A model generated the notes under the pieces. The model had not been told where the DNA came from. It saw only the letters and a program-made list of their open reading frames with translations, and did no database searches. The position numbers and the translations under genes are program-made. Below, one piece after another: positions 61,919-64,000 of a stretch of 64,000 nucleotides of DNA (position 1 is the first letter of the stretch; each line of letters begins with the position of its first letter). The DNA comes from Notospermus geniculatus (Eukaryota; Nemertea; Pilidiophora; Heteronemertea; Lineidae), in the NCBI GenBank assembly GCA_002633025.1, contig NMRB01000603.1:148086-212085 (forward strand). Direction: 5' to 3'.

Positions 61919-64000
61919 CTGAAAGAAGAAAAATCCAAGGCCGGTGTTATATCTGCCAGTGTTTCTGTGGGTCAGTGTTTCCCCTTATTGTTTGGGAAAC
62001 GCTGCAGATAGATGGACACGTTTCGCTCTGTGTCATCAATTGTCAAGTCGCCGCTTTTTCCGTCAGACAATAGAAGGGCAACACTCACAGATGGGGAACA
62101 CTGGCAGATGTTACAGGCAGGTCAGTTATCAATTCTTAATGGTGATAAGTTGNACCGTGCCTTTTTTACCGGTGCCTTTTTTACCAGTGCCTTTTTTACC
62201 TGGATTCGTTGAATACAGGAGATCTTCAGGGGATGATTTAGAAAGTGTCAGTCCAAACTGTTTGGAATGACACTTTCTATGATCGATGGAACCTCTCGAT
62301 TGTCCTATATACGACGCCTCCTACCCACGATGGAGGTCGGGGAACTCCGCATACTTTGCCTAACCTACCTAGAATCTAAATCATGATCAACAAATCCGAC
62401 ATTATATTTCCGACAGCCTGGAATTCCACCGGTGTTTTCCATGTCAGTGCTGTTCAACCTGTCTCCGAAGGAGGTGTCCTCCTTTCTTGGGGACTCAGTG
62501 TCGGACATTGTTCTAGAATCGTTCAGTTTCTATGGTATAGTAAGTCATTGACAGTATCATATCATTCACAGAACACGGTCACCGATTTCACAGCAGGGAA
62601 TGCTCGCCCCCCTCTGATATAATAGTGCTCATTACAAGCGGCGCGCCTTTCACTGCGTTGCTGGAAAGTCGAATATTCTGCAATGAATATGTCTAATAAT
62701 CCCCACTGCTTTCGATGTTTCTGTATTAAGCGACGCCGCTTACTTCCCCAGTCATGTTGGTGCTGACCTGATCGTTTTTTGGACCGAACTACCCGAGGAT
62801 TGTTTGGGCTTACATGTAGAATGTACTCTTTGCTACAGAGGCCATAGTAACGGAGACGTTGTAACGTTACAACTGGAGTGGATGGTTTCACCAGTTAGGA
62901 CAGTCCTGTATTTCTGTATTACAGAACACTTTATTTACACGTCGAGAAGAAATTTTCTTCGAGAACTTCTCCCAAACGTGTCTGAAAATCCCTGGGCAGC
63001 TAGGCTACGGTTATCCAGTCAATGGTGAACGGTTCATCACTTCCAAACATATTTTCATTACGTTCGAAGCAATTTGCCCTGGCTACATCCTCTTGTCATC
63101 TTCCTGGTTTGAATTGGATTCACGTGTTTTTCCGCATGGTTATTAGGCCTGATAGTTAATTTGCAGATGACACTGCTTGTTTACCCGTTAGGCTGCACGG
63201 GTGGGCAAAAACTTCAAATCCTCAACAAAACTGTGATGATCGAAACCGATTTATCATCACAGCCAGTCAAATTCTGGACTTACAATTTCGGCTACTGGGT
63301 CACAATGTGTACAATATGCATTTTCAGATTTTGCTATCGATGTCGGAGACAACTCTTCATTCATTTTCTTCCTTCTGAGAATATTTTATGTTTTGTCTTT
63401 TCAGCTGTGGAAAGTCGCTTGCCGTCAATTTGTCGAATCATGGGGTGCTTGTAAGTGAGTAGAAAGACCGAACTCGGACATGTCGGAGTCGGTATGGGTG
63501 TTGATCAGAGGACACCAGAAGGAAGTGGTTGCTGGTTGCAGAGAAAGGTGTTTTTCTTCGTCTTTTTCTACAAAAGTTTCTGATTATCATTCAATCGCGT
63601 AGAAGAAGGCTTTTACCGACTCTGGGGTCAGTAAGTAACCCTATTGAGTCACTCGGGGTTGCTTACATGCCATCTCTTCGACTCGCCACCAGCTAGAAAC
63701 AGTGGTAGGCTGATGTGCATCGGTTTTTCACTTACAAAATAGTTTCTCCCAAGATGGGGGGACATCTTATTACCCCAAAAATTAACCCACTTCCAGTCAG
63801 AGAATTACATTTCCCGTTCCGGTTCAACCGACGAATTCGAATCACACCGTGTCCTCACTCCGTAAGATTGCAAGAAAATTCACACCTGTCACATCGAAAC
63901 GTTTACACCATTATCCAAACCACAATAACTCGTTCCAGTCCGTCAGATTAAATGGAAGTCACGTCATAGCTGATGCGCTATCCAACACAGAAATCCGTCA
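61919..64000. other. no gene assigned at right edge
   Basis: Open frames up to 116 codons on + (61723-62073, partly antisense to exon a) and 109 codons on - (62562-62891). The latter has an Arg/Lys-rich run (RSKKRSGQHQHDWGSKRRRL) and could hold an upstream exon of the minus-strand gene, but no splice chain connects it. Confidence 0.4.
62240..62278. repeat. short perfect-stem hairpin
   Basis: AGAAAGTGTCAGTCCAAAC and GTTTGGAATGACACTTTCT, one mismatch. It follows three tandem copies of GTGCCTTTTTTACC (62157-62203). Confidence 0.7.

Noticed and set aside
61723-62073. 116-codon plus-strand frame
   Set aside because: Lies antisense to a well-spliced minus-strand exon and has no domain.

Overview
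This window looks like draft-assembly DNA from an invertebrate animal genome. The evidence is eukaryotic splice signals, animal-type TRPV channel genes, tails of non-LTR retrotransposons, tRNA-headed SINEs, many short fold-back elements (MITEs), a long satellite array, one 115-base N gap and several single Ns. Overlapping ACATGTAC and TAGGCCTA palindromes are scattered throughout, a habit I associate with marine invertebrates, including lancelets, echinoderms and hemichordates. The species cannot be fixed from sequence alone.

Layout. Bases 1-22,600 hold no gene I can support. They are a patchwork of non-autonomous DNA transposons (several with clear inverted ends and target duplications), a clustered array of palindromes (17.15-17.61 kb) and one tRNA-like sequence (17.97-18.04 kb). 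Bases 22,628-26,780 are an almost perfectly uniform 211-bp satellite of about 19.7 copies. Bases 26,800-34,650 are again repeat-rich and gene-poor.

Bases 34.67-50.5 kb form a tandemly amplified TRPV locus. Two near-identical, intronless TRPV-type cation channel genes (CDS 35490-38222 and 43376-46111, + strand) sit in four related repeat units. The third and fourth units keep the flanks but have lost the channel gene. Between the two genes is a head-to-tail array of LINE 3' ends coding, on the minus strand, for the C-terminal part of a reverse transcriptase.

Bases 53-62 kb are the other genic part, on the minus strand. One gene encodes a 381-residue, probably disordered, Ser/Arg-rich protein (54077-55222) with a likely 5' non-coding exon upstream. 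The other is a chain of phase-compatible exons (about 58.2-61.9 kb) of a gene I do not recognise. Bases 62-64 kb show no gene I can defend.

The two TRPV genes would act as plasma-membrane cation channels. Nothing links them functionally to the minus-strand genes. The most distinctive features are the layered transposon insertions, for which the window itself often supplies empty-site copies, and the TRPV array with its 'ghost' units.
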